A stretch of DNA of 23,529 nucleotides from the NCBI GenBank assembly GCA_018398765.1, contig JAHBMJ010001402.1, forward strand, positions 7,501-31,029. The letters are read 5' to 3'. Positions 1 through 9,499 of this stretch are shown here, piece by piece. Under the pieces are notes generated by a model that made no database searches, was not told the DNA's origin, and was given only the letters and a program-made list of their open reading frames with translations. Source of the DNA: Chromera velia (taxonomy: Eukaryota; Sar; Chromeraceae). The position numbers and the translations under genes are program-made. Position 1 is the stretch's first letter, and each line of letters opens with the position of its first letter.

Positions 1-633
1 AAGAGAGACAGTCGGTGGCAGAGTGAGTTTCAGAAGGTCGTTGGTGTTCGTTCCTCTTTCGGCTGTTATCGGTCTCCTGTCCCCACCTTGAGGCAACATC
101 TTCGTCTGGCAGCTTTCTGTCTTCTTCTCTCCATGAACTGCATTACTAAAGGTGACTACTGAAGTAGCCTGAGTGTCCTCCTCTGCTGACACTGCAGGAG
201 TACCGTACGATGACCGCGACGGCACTCTACGTGGAAGAGGCTCCAAGGGTCGCCTATCGTTCTTGGAGAAAACGACCGTAACTGTCTCGCACGTGGGCTC
301 GGGAGGAGAAACCCTGGGCGCCACAGGAGCTGGAGCTTGTTCTGACAGCTGCTGTTGCTGCAGAAATTGGGAAAACGTTTCTTGCAGAAGCTCGTCTTTG
401 AGGTCAGCTATCTGCTTTTGCGTGTGGACCATGTTATTTTGGTTCTCACGCAGCAGGACCATTCTCTCGTCTTTCTCGCGAAGCTTTCTCTTAAGGTCTT
501 CATGCCTCCGCGGGCACGATCGAAGGTGTTGGTTGAGATACCTGGAGTCTTTACACTGTTTGCTACAGTGTTCGCATACGCTGGACTGGGCCAACGGAGT
601 TGTCGCAATCGCCACTGCTGCTGCTGCACTCAT
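1..633 (-). CDS. C2HC zinc-finger / coiled-coil protein, 5' part (runs off window edge)
   Basis: I see 211 uninterrupted codons from an ATG at 633-631 to the left edge, with no stop in the window, so the C-terminus is missing. After an Ala-rich N-terminus, residues 20-40 form a C-x2-C-x12-H-x3-C finger (C20, C23, H36, C40; core CEHCSKQCKDSRYLNQHLRSC without its last Cys reads KQCKDSRYLNQHLRS). Residues about 45-100 are rich in Lys, Glu, Arg, Leu and Gln in a coiled-coil-like pattern, with a run of four Gln near residue 101. The remainder is polar and Pro/Ser-rich. Nucleic-acid or protein binding is inferred from the finger type; no specific family is recognised. The minisatellite at 768-1255 lies immediately upstream, where its promoter or 5' leader should be. 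It is the one sizeable frame here with no internal stop: all of its roughly 17 Gln codons are CAA or CAG. Confidence 0.68.
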   Translation of the reverse strand, partial: MSAAAAVAIATTPLAQSSVCEHCSKQCKDSRYLNQHLRSCPRRHEDLKRKLREKDERMVLLRENQNNMVHTQKQIADLKDELLQETFSQFLQQQQLSEQAPAPVAPRVSPPEPTCETVTVVFSKNDRRPLEPLPRRVPSRSSYGTPAVSAEEDTQATSVVTFSNAVHGEKKTESCQTKMLPQGGDRRPITAERGTNTNDLLKLTLPPTVSL

Positions 634-767
634 CGTTTTGTTCCTTTTTTCTCACTCCGTCATGTCTTTAGATCAGAAATGCACGTACAGGGCCTCAGCT
701 CGTAGACCCGCCCCCCCTGCTGCACGGCTTCCAAAGACCCCTTCAATACCCGCCCCGCGTGCCGCAG

Positions 768-1255
768 AGATCTTCTAAAGCGCTTCCGAAGACCGGGTCC
801 CTTGCCAGACCCCTTTGAGACCTGCGTCCCCTCCCGCACAAATCTTCCGAAGACCCCTTCAAGACCCGCCCCCCCTGCCGTATAGATCTTCCAAAGACCC
901 TTTCTAGACGCCCCCTCCGGCCTGCTACACAGATCTTCCGAAGACCCTCGCCAGACCCTTTTGAGACCTGCCCCCCCTCCCGCACAAATCTTCCGAAGAC
1001 CCTCGCCAGACCCCTTTGAGACCCGCCCCCCCTGCCGCATAGATCTTCCAAAGACCCTTGCTAGACGCCCCCTCCGGCCTGCTACATAGATCTTCCGAAG
1101 ACCCTCGCCAGACCCCTTTGAGACCTGCCCCCCCTGCCGCACAGATCTTCCGGAGACCCCTGCTAGACCCCTTTGAGACCCGCCCCCCCTGCCGCATAGA
1201 TCTTCCAAAGACCCTTGCTAGACGCCCTCTCCGGCCTGCCACACAGATCTTCCGG
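768..1255. repeat. minisatellite with 55+55+47 bp higher-order repeat
   Basis: Units begin with agatcttcc (a BglII-like core). Unit starts fall at 768, 840, 884, 931, 986, 1041, 1088, 1143, 1198 and 1245. The spacings from 884 on are 47, 55, 55, 47, 55, 55, 47, so two complete 157 bp higher-order units (931-1087 and 1088-1244) are present, with degenerate copies to the left. The 47 bp subunit has its own 3' half (gacgccccctccggcctgct) in place of the 55 bp subunit's cctttgagacccgcc segment. As 55, 47 and 157 are not multiples of three, open frames across it are a by-product of the repeat. Confidence 0.9.
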
Positions 1256-1309
1256 ATCGACACGTTGGCACCTGCCCAGACGCACCCTAGATCTCTACAG
1301 GACTCCCCT

Positions 1310-1540
1310 CCTTCAACGTTCCTCGCCAACTCTTCTCTGCACGCCACCCAACGTTGCCCGTCATGCAGGGCTTTCATTAACCCCCTAACGTTGCCCACCA
1401 GACCTTCCCCCAATGCTGCCTGCCATGCAGATCTTGTGGATGCAGTTGCCCACCAGACCTTCGGTAGACCCCCACAACGTTCAACTTGCCCGCCAGATCT
1501 TCGGCAGACTCCCCAAGTTGCCCGCCCGAACGTTCGTGTA
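1310..1540. repeat. degenerate repeat field following the minisatellite
   Basis: Short phrases recur irregularly: aacgttgcccaccagacctt, atgcagatctt and ttcggcagactcccc variants. They share the agatctt core with the adjacent minisatellite, so this looks like an older, more degraded part of the same array. No fixed period could be established by eye and no coding signal is convincing. Confidence 0.5.
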
Positions 1541-2040
1541 CGTTCATGTTTTCAGACTCCCGGCTTTTTCCATCAAAATCAGAGCGGCAGCTGTCTTCTA
1601 CCGCGCTGCTCATCAATCGAAAGAGCAAATGCAAGAAAGGAGTCTCCTACGTTTTTGGTTTGCAGGTGTGAAGGTCCTGGTTGAGGCGCAAGTGGGATGT
1701 AGAGTTGGGGACTGGAGTGCAGAGCGGGAGTTGAGGGTACCGCAGGAGTGGGGTGCACAGCGGAGGCTGGGTGTTGAGCGCAAGTGGGGTACAAGGGTTC
1801 GGACCGGGCTGCAGACTCTGAGCAGGGACGGGGCACAAAGCGAGAGTGGGGTGTAAGGAAGCAGCGGGTATGTAAAGCGGAATTGGGGCACGTCGACGGG
1901 ATTTCACTAGGTCTGTCTTCTTCGTAAACTGAGTCCGAATGGCAAGGTTGTTGCGCGTACGTCTATTCGGATCGAAGGTCGTGCATGGACAGTTTTAGCG
2001 TTTCTTCATGCATGGATCCCGCCCCTCTGCTCGTTTGCAG
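1541..2040. other. unassigned, partly G-rich degenerate repeat
   Basis: From about 1680 to 1890 phrases such as gagtggggt, gcaagtggggta and ggggcac recur at 30-35 bp intervals. A splice-acceptor-like tract (tttttggtttgcag) lies at about 1655-1669, and the plus frame after it stays open to a TAA near 1854. This could be an upstream exon of the plus-strand gene at 2041-3646, but the link cannot be proven here. Confidence 0.3.
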
Positions 2041-3646
2041 GTCTGCCGCAACACAATTAAGGAAGGTCGTGCCAAGGTCCAACAGCTGCGTATCACGAAC
2101 GCCTGTGCCGCAACGAGTGCGTCAAATCTCCGAGGTACGTCTCATGTTCAGTGCGTGCCTTCATACTATGCACGCTTTCCGGGTGCACACCTGGGTAGCT
2201 AGACAGACACTCTTTGATGGGCCCGTTTGGTTTCGCTCTCTAGCTTGAGTCATCGGGTGCCGTCTGCGTTGTGATGCGAAGCCTTCGGTCTCTTTCACTC
2301 GGCATACCGAGACCTTGCAGGCATGTATGCTGACCGATCGAGACCTGACGCTTTCTGTCTCCTGATTTTGTTTGCAAGGGTCCCGCAAAAGAGGGATATG
2401 TCGGGTCCCTCTTTTCTGTGCTTTTTCTTCTCGCGGCCCGCTTTCGTCTTGCTCTTCTCCAACCGTCTGTATTCGTTCTTTCGGGCCCGCTCATACGTTG
2501 GATTTCGCCCTTTGGATCCTCCGGGAATTCTAGTGGATCGGGGTCTTATGGAGGGAGGTCCCCTGCGAGATGCTTACACTGTCAGCCGAAAGCATTTCGG
2601 AGCTGCCGGGAAGTGCTCGAGGGGGGTGTCTGCAGGCCACGTACAGGGTACGTCGGCCAGCGGCCGGGAAGCCTTTACATCTTCCGCACCCCCATTTCTG
2701 TCGGTGCGTGTCGAGACTCGTCGAGCTTTCCGGCTCTTGGACTCTCGTTAACTTTATCTGCTTCCTGGTCTCAAGCACCGTCTGGCTGGGCGTGATGGCT
2801 AAGCTGCAGAGCACGGTCAGTTGGTGGTTGTCTCCGCTAGGTTGTGTGCTCTTACGGTGCACCGGTTTTCTGATTTGCTGCTTCAAGTCGAGGCTTTACA
2901 GTTCCCAGTGTGCCCTTCCTCTTGGCACTCAGAGGCGCACGCACTCCTTCTCAGTAGCACTTCTTCTCACCGGCAGATGCACAAATCTTGTGCACTTGTG
3001 CTCGGCAGTTCTTCTTCGTAGGAGGTGCGCACTTCTGCTCGGCAGCTACATACACATTAAATTTTTTCACTCTGCTCTTACTACAGTGCGCAACTGCATG
3101 CAGATGTGGAGAATCGCGGATTGCAAGAGAAGGGGAGCTTTAGGTTGCTCTGCAGTGGCGACTCACGTTGAATCGGTGCGGTTTCCCCCCAGCTAGGAGG
3201 ACCTGTACAAGGTACGTCAGCATGCGTGTACTCTTCCCGTTGTGCCGCTTCCGCCTGCGCCTTTTCCACACACCTCTTCGGCAGCTGTAGATCTAGAATC
3301 CATCTTTTCTTCACTTTCAGGTCTCGGGGGATAATTCTTTGTCGGGGCTGGTGGCTGCAAGCTAGACCTCAGATCGGAGCTGCAGGAGAACGCGGTGAGT
3401 CGGTGTTCCGTGGCTCCCGTTTCCTTTAGCTGTTGACCTCCTCTGTACAGCACTTCCGCGACGGTATGCGAGGAGGCGAGCCGTTTGAGAAAGGAGCGCC
3501 CCGTGCAGAGTGAGCACTGTCAGAAGAAAGAAGCGGCTCGCCCACACGTCCTGCGGGAATGCGACGAATCTCGTGACCTCCGCGGAACTCTTGACGGCCT
3601 TCTTGACAGCCTGAACGTCGAAGCCTGGAGCACCACGAAGCTGTAG
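2041..3646 (+). CDS. probable small-exon gene (exons about 2041-2134, 2534-2647, 3193-3211, 3321-3394, 3451-3646)
   Basis: Five candidate exons are bounded by good splice signals. Three donors are identical (GTACGT at 2135, 2648 and 3212) and one is GTGAGT (3395). Acceptors are tttgcag, attctag, ccccccag, actttcag and tgtacag. Phases agree across 2534-2647, 3193-3211, 3321-3394 and 3451-3646. The link from 2041-2134 to 2534-2647 does not fit directly, so another exon (perhaps starting near 2379) is probably missing. The joined frame carries a Cys-rich stretch and a charged C-terminal exon ending in TAG at 3644-3646. Two in-frame TAGs (3194-3196 in the 19-nt exon, 3363-3365) break it under the standard code. 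No family is recognised. The model rests on splice signals and residue composition only; transcript evidence could change it. Confidence 0.4.
2534..2647 (+). CDS. Cys-rich exon of the plus-strand gene
   Basis: The frame reads GGRSPARCLHCQPKAFRSC and continues to another Cys (GGVCRPR). The CxxC pair followed by AFRSC and a later Cys resembles a small zinc-binding fold, but the spacing matches no finger class I can name. The exon is 114 nt, starts after ttctag, ends at a GTACGT donor and leaves a two-base phase that the exon at 3193 completes. Confidence 0.4.
3451..3646 (+). CDS. charged C-terminal exon of the plus-strand gene
   Basis: After the acceptor ctgtacag the frame is open for about 65 codons to TAG at 3644-3646. 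It is rich in Glu, Asp, Arg and Lys (for example CEEASRLRKERP and LRGTLDGLLDSLNVEAW), unlike the Cys/Leu/Ser-rich chance frames around it. The first base completes a codon begun in the exon ending at 3394. Function unknown. Confidence 0.42.
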
Positions 3647-3902
3647 CCAGACTGTCAGCGGTCAAGAGCTCCGGGGCTTCCGCCAGTACCGGTCAGTGAA
3701 CTCAGGCTCTATGTATACGTCGTATCACCCCGAAATTTCTTCAACATACATTAGCGGTAGCCATCCACGGTTTTCGAGTGCGTACATGGGTGGATGCTGC
3801 ATATGCTTTTTTAGAGGTTGCATGCATGCCCATGCCTAGTCTGGCTGGGAGTGGAACGCTCCATTCGACATCGTGAATTATCAGAACTAGCGCTTCTGTC
3901 CG
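3647..3902. other. intergenic, nothing recognised
   Basis: About 250 bp between the end of the plus-strand gene and the end of the minus-strand chromodomain frame. No repeat, RNA gene or coding signal was seen. Confidence 0.5.
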
Positions 3903-4940
3903 TCAGATGTCTTCTTCTTCCATAAATTCATGAAGTTCTTTCCAAATGCTCCTGTGCATTTCAGGTAGAGCAGCGCCAGCTGCCGCTAAGCTTGGTCGGC
4001 ATCGTCGGACTGTGATCCACTGTGGAGAAAGCGGCCGTGGGGCAGCAAGGCCTTTCCCCTGTTCAGCCGGGCGAGACCTTCTCTTCACTGTTCTTACAGA
4101 ACCTGCCGTCAGCGTTGGTGCCGTGACGTGGGGAGAGCGGTGGCTTGGATCATGCGTGTTAGACCGCATGAAGCGTTTAGGAGAACGTTGGGCCGCTGTC
4201 GTCATACTTTCATTGCGACTGCTGGAAGCGACGAGGAACGTTAGAGCAGGATGTAACTGAGCCAGTTCTAACTGGAGATGTGGTGGGATAGACATCTGAA
4301 AGAATGTTGCCAGCTCAGAGCTAGGCGTCCAGTCAGCTAGCGACTCAGGTTTGTAGCTAGGTTCCACTAGAGGTTCTAGTCTGGGTGGGATAAATTCTGC
4401 CTCTGCCTGAGGCTCTACCTTGACTGCCAACGAGCTCGGTCGTGAACTGTCTTCTTCTTCCCATTGATCAAAGTCTAGGAGTTGAAGCTGTTCATCAAGC
4501 AGCTGAACATCCTTTCGGACCTTGTGGTGGTATTTGACCAGTAGTCCGTCGCCTGTCCCTTGAAAATTAGCCGCAGGGATCCATTGAGGGTTTTCCTTAC
4601 CTAGTGGATAGTCCTTCCACTGGACTTTGTACCTATTACACCTTTCGTCAAAATTTAGGATCTCATCAATCTCCCAGTCTACGTCTGCTTCTAGATCCAT
4701 TCCTACATTAGCTTTAAACTGCTGCGGATTAAGCGTAGGCTCTAGGTTAATCGATACTCCTTTGGCTTTTAGGTACTAACGGAGCAGATCGGCGTCTCCA
4801 GAAGCCGGTGCTTGGTAGTCAAAGCCGGCCATCCACCAAATTTCCTGAACATTCATCATTTTGACCTGTTCGATTGCTCGTTTTTGCTGTAGCTCATGGG
4901 CTGCTTGGTTGATCTCTTTTTCATGTGGCTGGAGACTCAT
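3903..4940 (-). pseudogene. element X ORF3: chromodomain protein with one in-frame TAG
   Basis: An ATG at 4940-4938 opens a 346-codon frame ending at 3903, interrupted only by TAG at 4778-4776 (codon 55, context ADLLR-stop-YLKAKG). Residues about 85-140 are a clear chromodomain: DWEIDEILNF, then YKVQWKDYP, then PQWIPAANF, followed by LLVKYHHKV. The aromatic positions (Trp, Trp of QWK, Trp of QWIP) match the family, which binds methylated histone tails and is used by chromovirus integrases to target heterochromatin. No integrase or RT motif is attached here. The C-terminal third is basic and Ser/Pro/Arg-rich (SVRTVKRRSRP) and ends FMEEEDI. It lies downstream of ORF2 in the same frame. The chromodomain call is firm; its role in the element is inference. 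Confidence 0.75.
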
Positions 4941-5147
4941 GGGAGATGGGATTCTGTGTTTATCTTGAAACTATGCTGACGATTTGGATCAAAAGACTAC
5001 CTCCAGCCTAGAGTCTAGGACGTAATCCGGTGAAAAATGGATATCAGACCACAATAGATAGCTATCAATTCAGTAGACCTGTTTTATCATTTGGTCCCAA
5101 AAAGATCGGAACGTTGCTAATACATGAGTGCGGGGAACATTGATGAT
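4941..5147 (-). other. spacer between X ORF2 and ORF3
   Basis: The frame of ORF2 and ORF3 continues through these 207 bases but carries three further stops (TGA, TGA, TAG), close to the random rate. I therefore treat it as a spacer or intron rather than coding sequence, although read through it would join ORF2 and ORF3 without a shift. Confidence 0.4.
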
Positions 5148-5453
5148 CTACTCTTGTCGGGAGTCAAAGAGCCGGACTAGGCTTTTGAGCTTATAGTCGC
5201 TAAATAAGTCGAAGACTAGCCACTCTAAATGATCCAACCGCGTTTGTGTGACCCCAGATGGAAACACTAGGATACAGATGATATTGAAGCCCCACGGATA
5301 GCATAAGTGGTACTGGTCTAGTCTACGGTCTAGGTTTTTTAACATACTGCCGATTTTGATGAGCGAAGGGAACGCTAGGAATAGGTTTTCTAGCGCATAG
5401 AGAATTGGACGGTTCACATTGATCAGACAAGAAATAGCTCCACCGGCGGACAT
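5148..5453 (-). CDS. element X ORF2, unknown
   Basis: A 101-codon frame from ATG (5453-5451) to TAG at 5150-5148. The product is Leu/Ile/Phe-rich with few charged clusters (begins MSAGGAISCLINVNRP, ends LVRLFDSRQE). It starts 13 nt after the ORF1 stop. The first few codons lie inside the ~550 bp segment that is duplicated on the other side of the LINE; in the second copy the frame is lost after about five codons where the LINE begins. No family recognised. Confidence 0.45.
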   Translation of the reverse strand: MSAGGAISCLINVNRPILYALENLFLAFPSLIKIGSMLKNLDRRLDQYHLCYPWGFNIICILVFPSGVTQTRLDHLEWLVFDLFSDYKLKSLVRLFDSRQE

Positions 5454-5991
5454 ATTTTTTTCTCCTTTATCTTATAAGATGGGGTGCAGAGGCAATGAAC
5501 CATGCCGCGCGATCCCGCATGCATGACACTAGATTATGGAGATGCTCAGCGATATGCCGATCGAAGCGCAGGAGGTCGGCGTTTTTGTTCCATAGAAGAG
5601 ACTCAAGAGTCTCCCCTGTTTTGAAAATGCAATGAGCGTCTCGCGCTAGTTTTTGAAGGCTGTAAAGTCCTGCTAATATTGAAGGAAATGCTAGTGGGGC
5701 GACGGTATCGAAGTTTAGGTTTTCTAGAAGCTGCGCTACGACTGCAGTCTGCACACGGACCTGCAAGCGAGACTCGGTGATACGCTCTAGAAGCCCTTCA
5801 TATCAAAGGGGGACGGAGGATGGGAAGAGGCGGCAGAGGACCATACTTAGAGCTCGGAGAGCCCACAACCACCATCCACCTATGTGTACTAATGTTTGCA
5901 CACAGTGCAAAATGCCTGTAGCTTGGAGACCACGCTCTAGCGGTGTACTATAGGAGAAAGCTCCAAGCGTAGGTCTACCAAAACATCATCT
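5441..5991. repeat. direct repeat, copy A (left flank of LINE)
   Basis: 551 bp matching 11815-12376 in the same orientation. In the first ~340 aligned bases I counted about 24 mismatches, all transitions, plus a 6-nt indel. Homology starts at caccg and stops abruptly at catcatct. Copy A continues leftwards into X ORF2/ORF3, whereas copy B does not. Confidence 0.85.
5467..5991 (-). pseudogene. element X ORF1, copy A (C-terminal part, decayed)
   Basis: The frame reads on to TAA at 5469-5467 and ends with WFIASAPHLIR. It contains ESLLWNKNADLLRFDR and LLENLNFDTVAPLA, nearly identical to copy B at 11815-12376. Relative to copy B it has a TGA where B has CGA (near 5800) and a 2-nt insertion near 5950 that shifts the frame. 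The N-terminal third is missing because the sequence switches to LINE DNA at 5992. Residues are consistent with an all-helical protein. No family recognised. The amino-acid agreement of two differently broken copies supports a once-functional gene. Confidence 0.6.
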
Positions 5992-6399
5992 TAGCAATGG
6001 GAGTTTGTTCTATTTTTTATTTCTCTCTTTTTTTTCCTTTTTAGCTCCCTTTCCTCTTCTTTTACAGATAAAAGACGCGAGCACAATGACCGAACGGTCT
6101 TTTTCTGAATTGTTCATCCCTTTGACCCTTCGAACGCCTTCTTCATACATCTATTCCAATCCCTGTTCTCCCTTTTTACTGGTTTGCTCTGCCTGCTCTC
6201 AGTATCTTGGATTGGTTTGACTGTCGCAGCCTTCTATAGTGAGGGACAGCACTTAAATCGATTAAGCGTCATGATTCAGGCGTTGGGTTTCAGCTAGCAG
6301 ATGGCAGATCCACCCCGATGAGTGATGCAGGTCTGGTAAAAAGGCAATACAGCATTGTCCTAGACTCATACATTGCATGATGGCTTATAGACCGATCAA

Positions 6400-6428
6400 T
6401 AATGATAATGATGATGATGATGATGATG
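6400..6428. repeat. (GAT)n microsatellite in the LINE 3' region
   Basis: About seven trinucleotide units (gatgatgat, partly as aatgat). Simple-sequence tails of this kind end some LINE families; here it lies about 400 bp inside the direct-repeat boundary, so it could be an internal tail or unrelated. Confidence 0.6.
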
Positions 6429-6582
6429 TGACTAAACCCGCCAGCCATCGTATTCCAATGGTAAAGGGCAGTCTGTAAGCATTCATATCATATTGCAAGC
6501 TAGGAACATGCTAGTGAATGCTCGCCTAAAGTGGCCGAACCTTAGGATTACTAGCTAGCAAAGCGCTGCTCCCCAGGATCGA

Positions 6583-7764
6583 TCAGTCTGGTCTTTGGCA
6601 TGCAGCAATGAAGGCACTGGCCTTTCTGGCATCCCTCTGAAGAAGAAGCGAGAAGTACTGCCTTACACGCTCCTCGGCCTGCCCCAACCCTCTACCCCCT
6701 CGGGCTTCCTGTTTCTTTCCGTGCTCACACACTTTTTTTATCGACATACGCTCCAGTCGCCTATACCAGAGATCGCTCAGTCTCTCCCGCGGCACTTCTG
6801 TTCGAACACAAGTTGTCAGGCGGTGAATCGGGTTATCAATCAGTTTCTCATAAGTTTTCTCTTCACAGGCCTTGCAAATTGATTCAACCTTCCCCCTATG
6901 GTTTGCCCCCCCTCCAACAACGGCGCACAACACAGGGCGGAAAACTGCCCCGGGGGATGCCAGGAACTGCTTGGCGAGTGCTTCAACCAAAGGAGACCTT
7001 AAGCCCTCCTTCCCCTCCGCCAGGCTTCCTAGGACCAGTTTTGCAAAGCGTTGGCTGCTTCTATTCTCCTTCTGATAATCAGTCAGGCAGGCAGACAGAG
7101 GAAAAGACACGTCATGCATTCTTTGTCTACCTTGTCTCCCCCCTCTCCTTTCTATCACGGAGACCGGGTTTGCCCAGTCTCCCAACCATTCGTTGACTTG
7201 TCTGCTTCTCGCCCCCTTTCTCAGCCTGCTATCTGAGGTTTTGAAATCAACCTCATCAGGTTCACTTTCAAGAAGGGCAGAACTGATGGGTTGCACAAGC
7301 CTTTTTGCCGACCCCGACCACGCCCTAAGCTCCCCCCTCCTGTGGCATGCCCACAGCGCTTGAGGCAAAGCCAATCGCACAAAGGAAAGACTTCTCAAAT
7401 ACCCCCCCACTCTGACACTGAGAATCTCTCTCATAGGCCTCAGCCCAACAGCTGCAAGGGTGGGAAAGACAAAAGAATTCCAGGGCAGACGGAGAGACCA
7501 ACGCATAAAACGAAGCTGAAGAGAGTCTAAGCATTGGATGTCAGATTCTCAAATCGGGAGGGCTTCAAGGGAATAAGTGGCGGCGGGTTCCCATGTCCCC
7601 CTGAAGAGGGATATACGACTATGTGGGGAGAGCGTCCCTATTGATATGCACAAACCCATAGCCCCTTCCACTCCCCTCTCTGCAGCTTCAAGTCTGGCAG
7701 TCACAGACTTACGAGGGTTTGCATCACAGAAGACCTGATAACCCAAGTATTTGTAACTTTCTAC
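6583..7764 (-). pseudogene. LINE C-terminal region: RT thumb and CCHC motif
   Basis: The RT frame continues here through two isolated stops: TAG at 7767-7765 just before ESYKYLGYQVF, and TGA at 7551-7549 before ESDIQCLDSLQLRF. YKYLG and LDSLQLRFMRW are typical of the region after the LINE RT palm. Near 6881-6812 there is a C-x2-C-x13-H-x4-C motif (CKAC, then IHRLTTC), the C-terminal zinc motif of many LINE ORF2 proteins. The frame ends at 6583. No ribonuclease H domain was recognised. Confidence 0.68.
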
Positions 7765-8840
7765 CTATTCGACCGTCCGACCCTTGAAAAGAATTTCTTT
7801 GCCCCCCCCTCTGCCTACTAATCTCATCACTTTCATTTTTTTTAAATTCATTGTGAGACCCCACGTGTCACAATACATGGCCAACCGATCCATTCTCTCT
7901 TGGAGGTCGCGGGGAGAGTGCCCAAAGATTACAAGATCATCTGTATAACCAATGCTCTCTATTAGAAGGTCTCCCAGCCTCACTTCCTGGGATGAATCCT
8001 CCCCTCGATCTCTACTCTGGAGACTAACTGAGGTATGCAAATTATTGATGAAGAGAAGAAATAGGAGAAGAGAGAGAAGGTCACCTTGTTTTACTCCTGT
8101 TCCCTCTTCAAACATGCTTTCCGACCCGTCAATCTTCCTCATGACCTTGATATACATTGCATGGATCATATTAATGTCTCCTTCTGAAAGCCCCTCCTCT
8201 CTAAGTCTCTGGATCAATTTCTTTCTGTCAACTCTGTCAAATGCCTTGCTAAAGTCCACGAAACAAGCGAATATTAAAAGGTCTTTTTTTGTTTTTGGAA
8301 GTTTCAGAAAGGGCAAATAAAGCATGAATGGCCTCTCTAGTCCCCACAGTGATTCCCTTTCTGAATCCGATCTGTCTGTCGTCTATTCTTGCTCTCAGAC
8401 GGAGGCGAGAATCCATCAACAAAGCAAAGACCTTAGCCAGAAGGATCGCTATATGAATAGGCCTCCATTCATTTACTAGCAGAGACACGGAGCCTTTGGG
8501 GGACCAGGACAATGCGAATGAAGTTCCATGTAGACGGCCAGTAAGAGAAGAGATGAAAGAGATTAAAAAAAATAAAGAGAAGAAAACGGGAGAGACGCGA
8601 CGACCTGAAACATAGAGCAGCATATTTAGGAGAGAGACCCTCAAGCCCAGCCCCCTTATTTGGGTTTACTTTTTTTATGACCGTCTCACATAGGGAAAGG
8701 GAGAAGAAAGGAGACCGAGGAGGAGGAGGAGGGCTGGAGGGTAGGGAGAGGTCAGGAAGTTCCTCTCCTTCAAACACCGACGCCCAGAAATTGGAGAAAG
8801 CATCTGCCGACGGTCTGTCCCCCGCTCCATCCCCTCCCAT
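7765..8840 (-). pseudogene. LINE reverse transcriptase domain
   Basis: Read in order on the minus strand: KVNPNKGAGLEGLSPKYA and IVLVP in one frame (8840-~8500); NEWRPI, LAKVFALLMDSRL and IGFRKGITVGTREAIHALF in a second (~8490-8290); then FVDFSKAFDRVDRKKL, GTGVKQGDLLS and GYTDDLVIFG in a third (8325-7765). FxDFxKAFD, GVxQGxxLS and YxDD are the catalytic-core signatures of LINE RTs, with the YxDD box at about 7933-7950. The shifts fall at a C5 run near 8495 and an A7 run near 8290, so they may be slippage or assembly errors. As read, it is inactive. RT primes cDNA synthesis at the nicked target in this class. Confidence 0.85.
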
Positions 8841-8855
8841 CTGTTGCGCCTTCTT

Positions 8856-9260
8856 CTACTTCCACACAGTTGAAGGGTCCCTAGCGGCCTCCTGGGTAAG
8901 ACGCACTGCCTGTGCATATGCGTATGCCTTTCTTTTCCTTGCGATCAACCTTCCCCTTTCCCTTACCAGCTTGTCTTTATGTCTCATTCTTTCTTTTCTG
9001 GATCTATCATTACTTCGTCTGCCCACTGTTTGTGTTTTTAGTCCTCTTTTGGCCTTCCTTACCCTTTCATTCATTTCTTTATACTCCCGGTCCCACCAAG
9101 GGGCAGCTATCTGTCCTTTTCTTTGTTTGTTGGATTTCTTTCTACCCCTCTGCTTCCTCTCCCCCGGTTATGCTAACTTCCTTTCCCATTCACCTGCTAG
9201 GCCCTTAACTCTCTCAGCCAGGGTCTCAGAGATCGATACAGGAGGGATTGGCTGACTGGG
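8856..9260 (-). pseudogene. LINE basic linker between endonuclease and RT
   Basis: This shares a frame with the sequences on both sides and is interrupted by TAA at 9170-9168 (KLA-stop-PGERKQRG) and TAG at 8858-8856 (TVWK-stop-KKAQQMGG). It contains IAAPWWDREYKEMNERV; PWW followed by an acidic/basic stretch is usual between the EN and RT of LINE ORF2. Very Arg/Lys-rich. No catalytic role. Confidence 0.6.
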
Positions 9261-9499
9261 GGGGGGAGAAGGGGGGGAAATATAAAAGAGAGGGAGACCA
9301 TTATGAAATAATTCTACAGCTTTCTCACCAATGTCCCATAAACCGGGCCAGCATGCCTCAGAAAGCTGTCGAACGGAAGACGCCAGGACAGCTATCTCTT
9401 CATCTTTTATAGGTGAGATTCTACACGACTTTTGAAAAGGGGGTGCAAGACTTAACAAAGGATGAGGCATGGAGGCGGGGAGGTCAACGGCTTCTAAAT

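Noticed and set aside
660-1413. Long minus-strand frames (up to 182 codons) with MEDLCGRGG-type repeats
   Set aside because: They are translations of the minisatellite; all three frames are open because the unit lengths are not multiples of three.
2570-3196. 208-codon plus-strand frame
   Set aside because: Cys/Leu/Arg-rich without recognisable pattern, crosses two good GTACGT donors and several acceptors; better explained as introns and exons in another frame.
4941-5147. Joining X ORF2 and ORF3 into one protein by reading stops as sense
   Set aside because: Three stops within 69 codons is near the random rate, so a spacer or intron is equally likely.
6005-6220. 71-codon plus frame starting MFYFLFLSFF
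   Set aside because: T-rich sequence in the LINE 3' region, antisense to it; no homology pattern.
8677-9255. 192-codon plus-strand frame rich in Leu, Phe, Ser
   Set aside because: Antisense to the LINE RT/linker coding strand, which has clear motifs.
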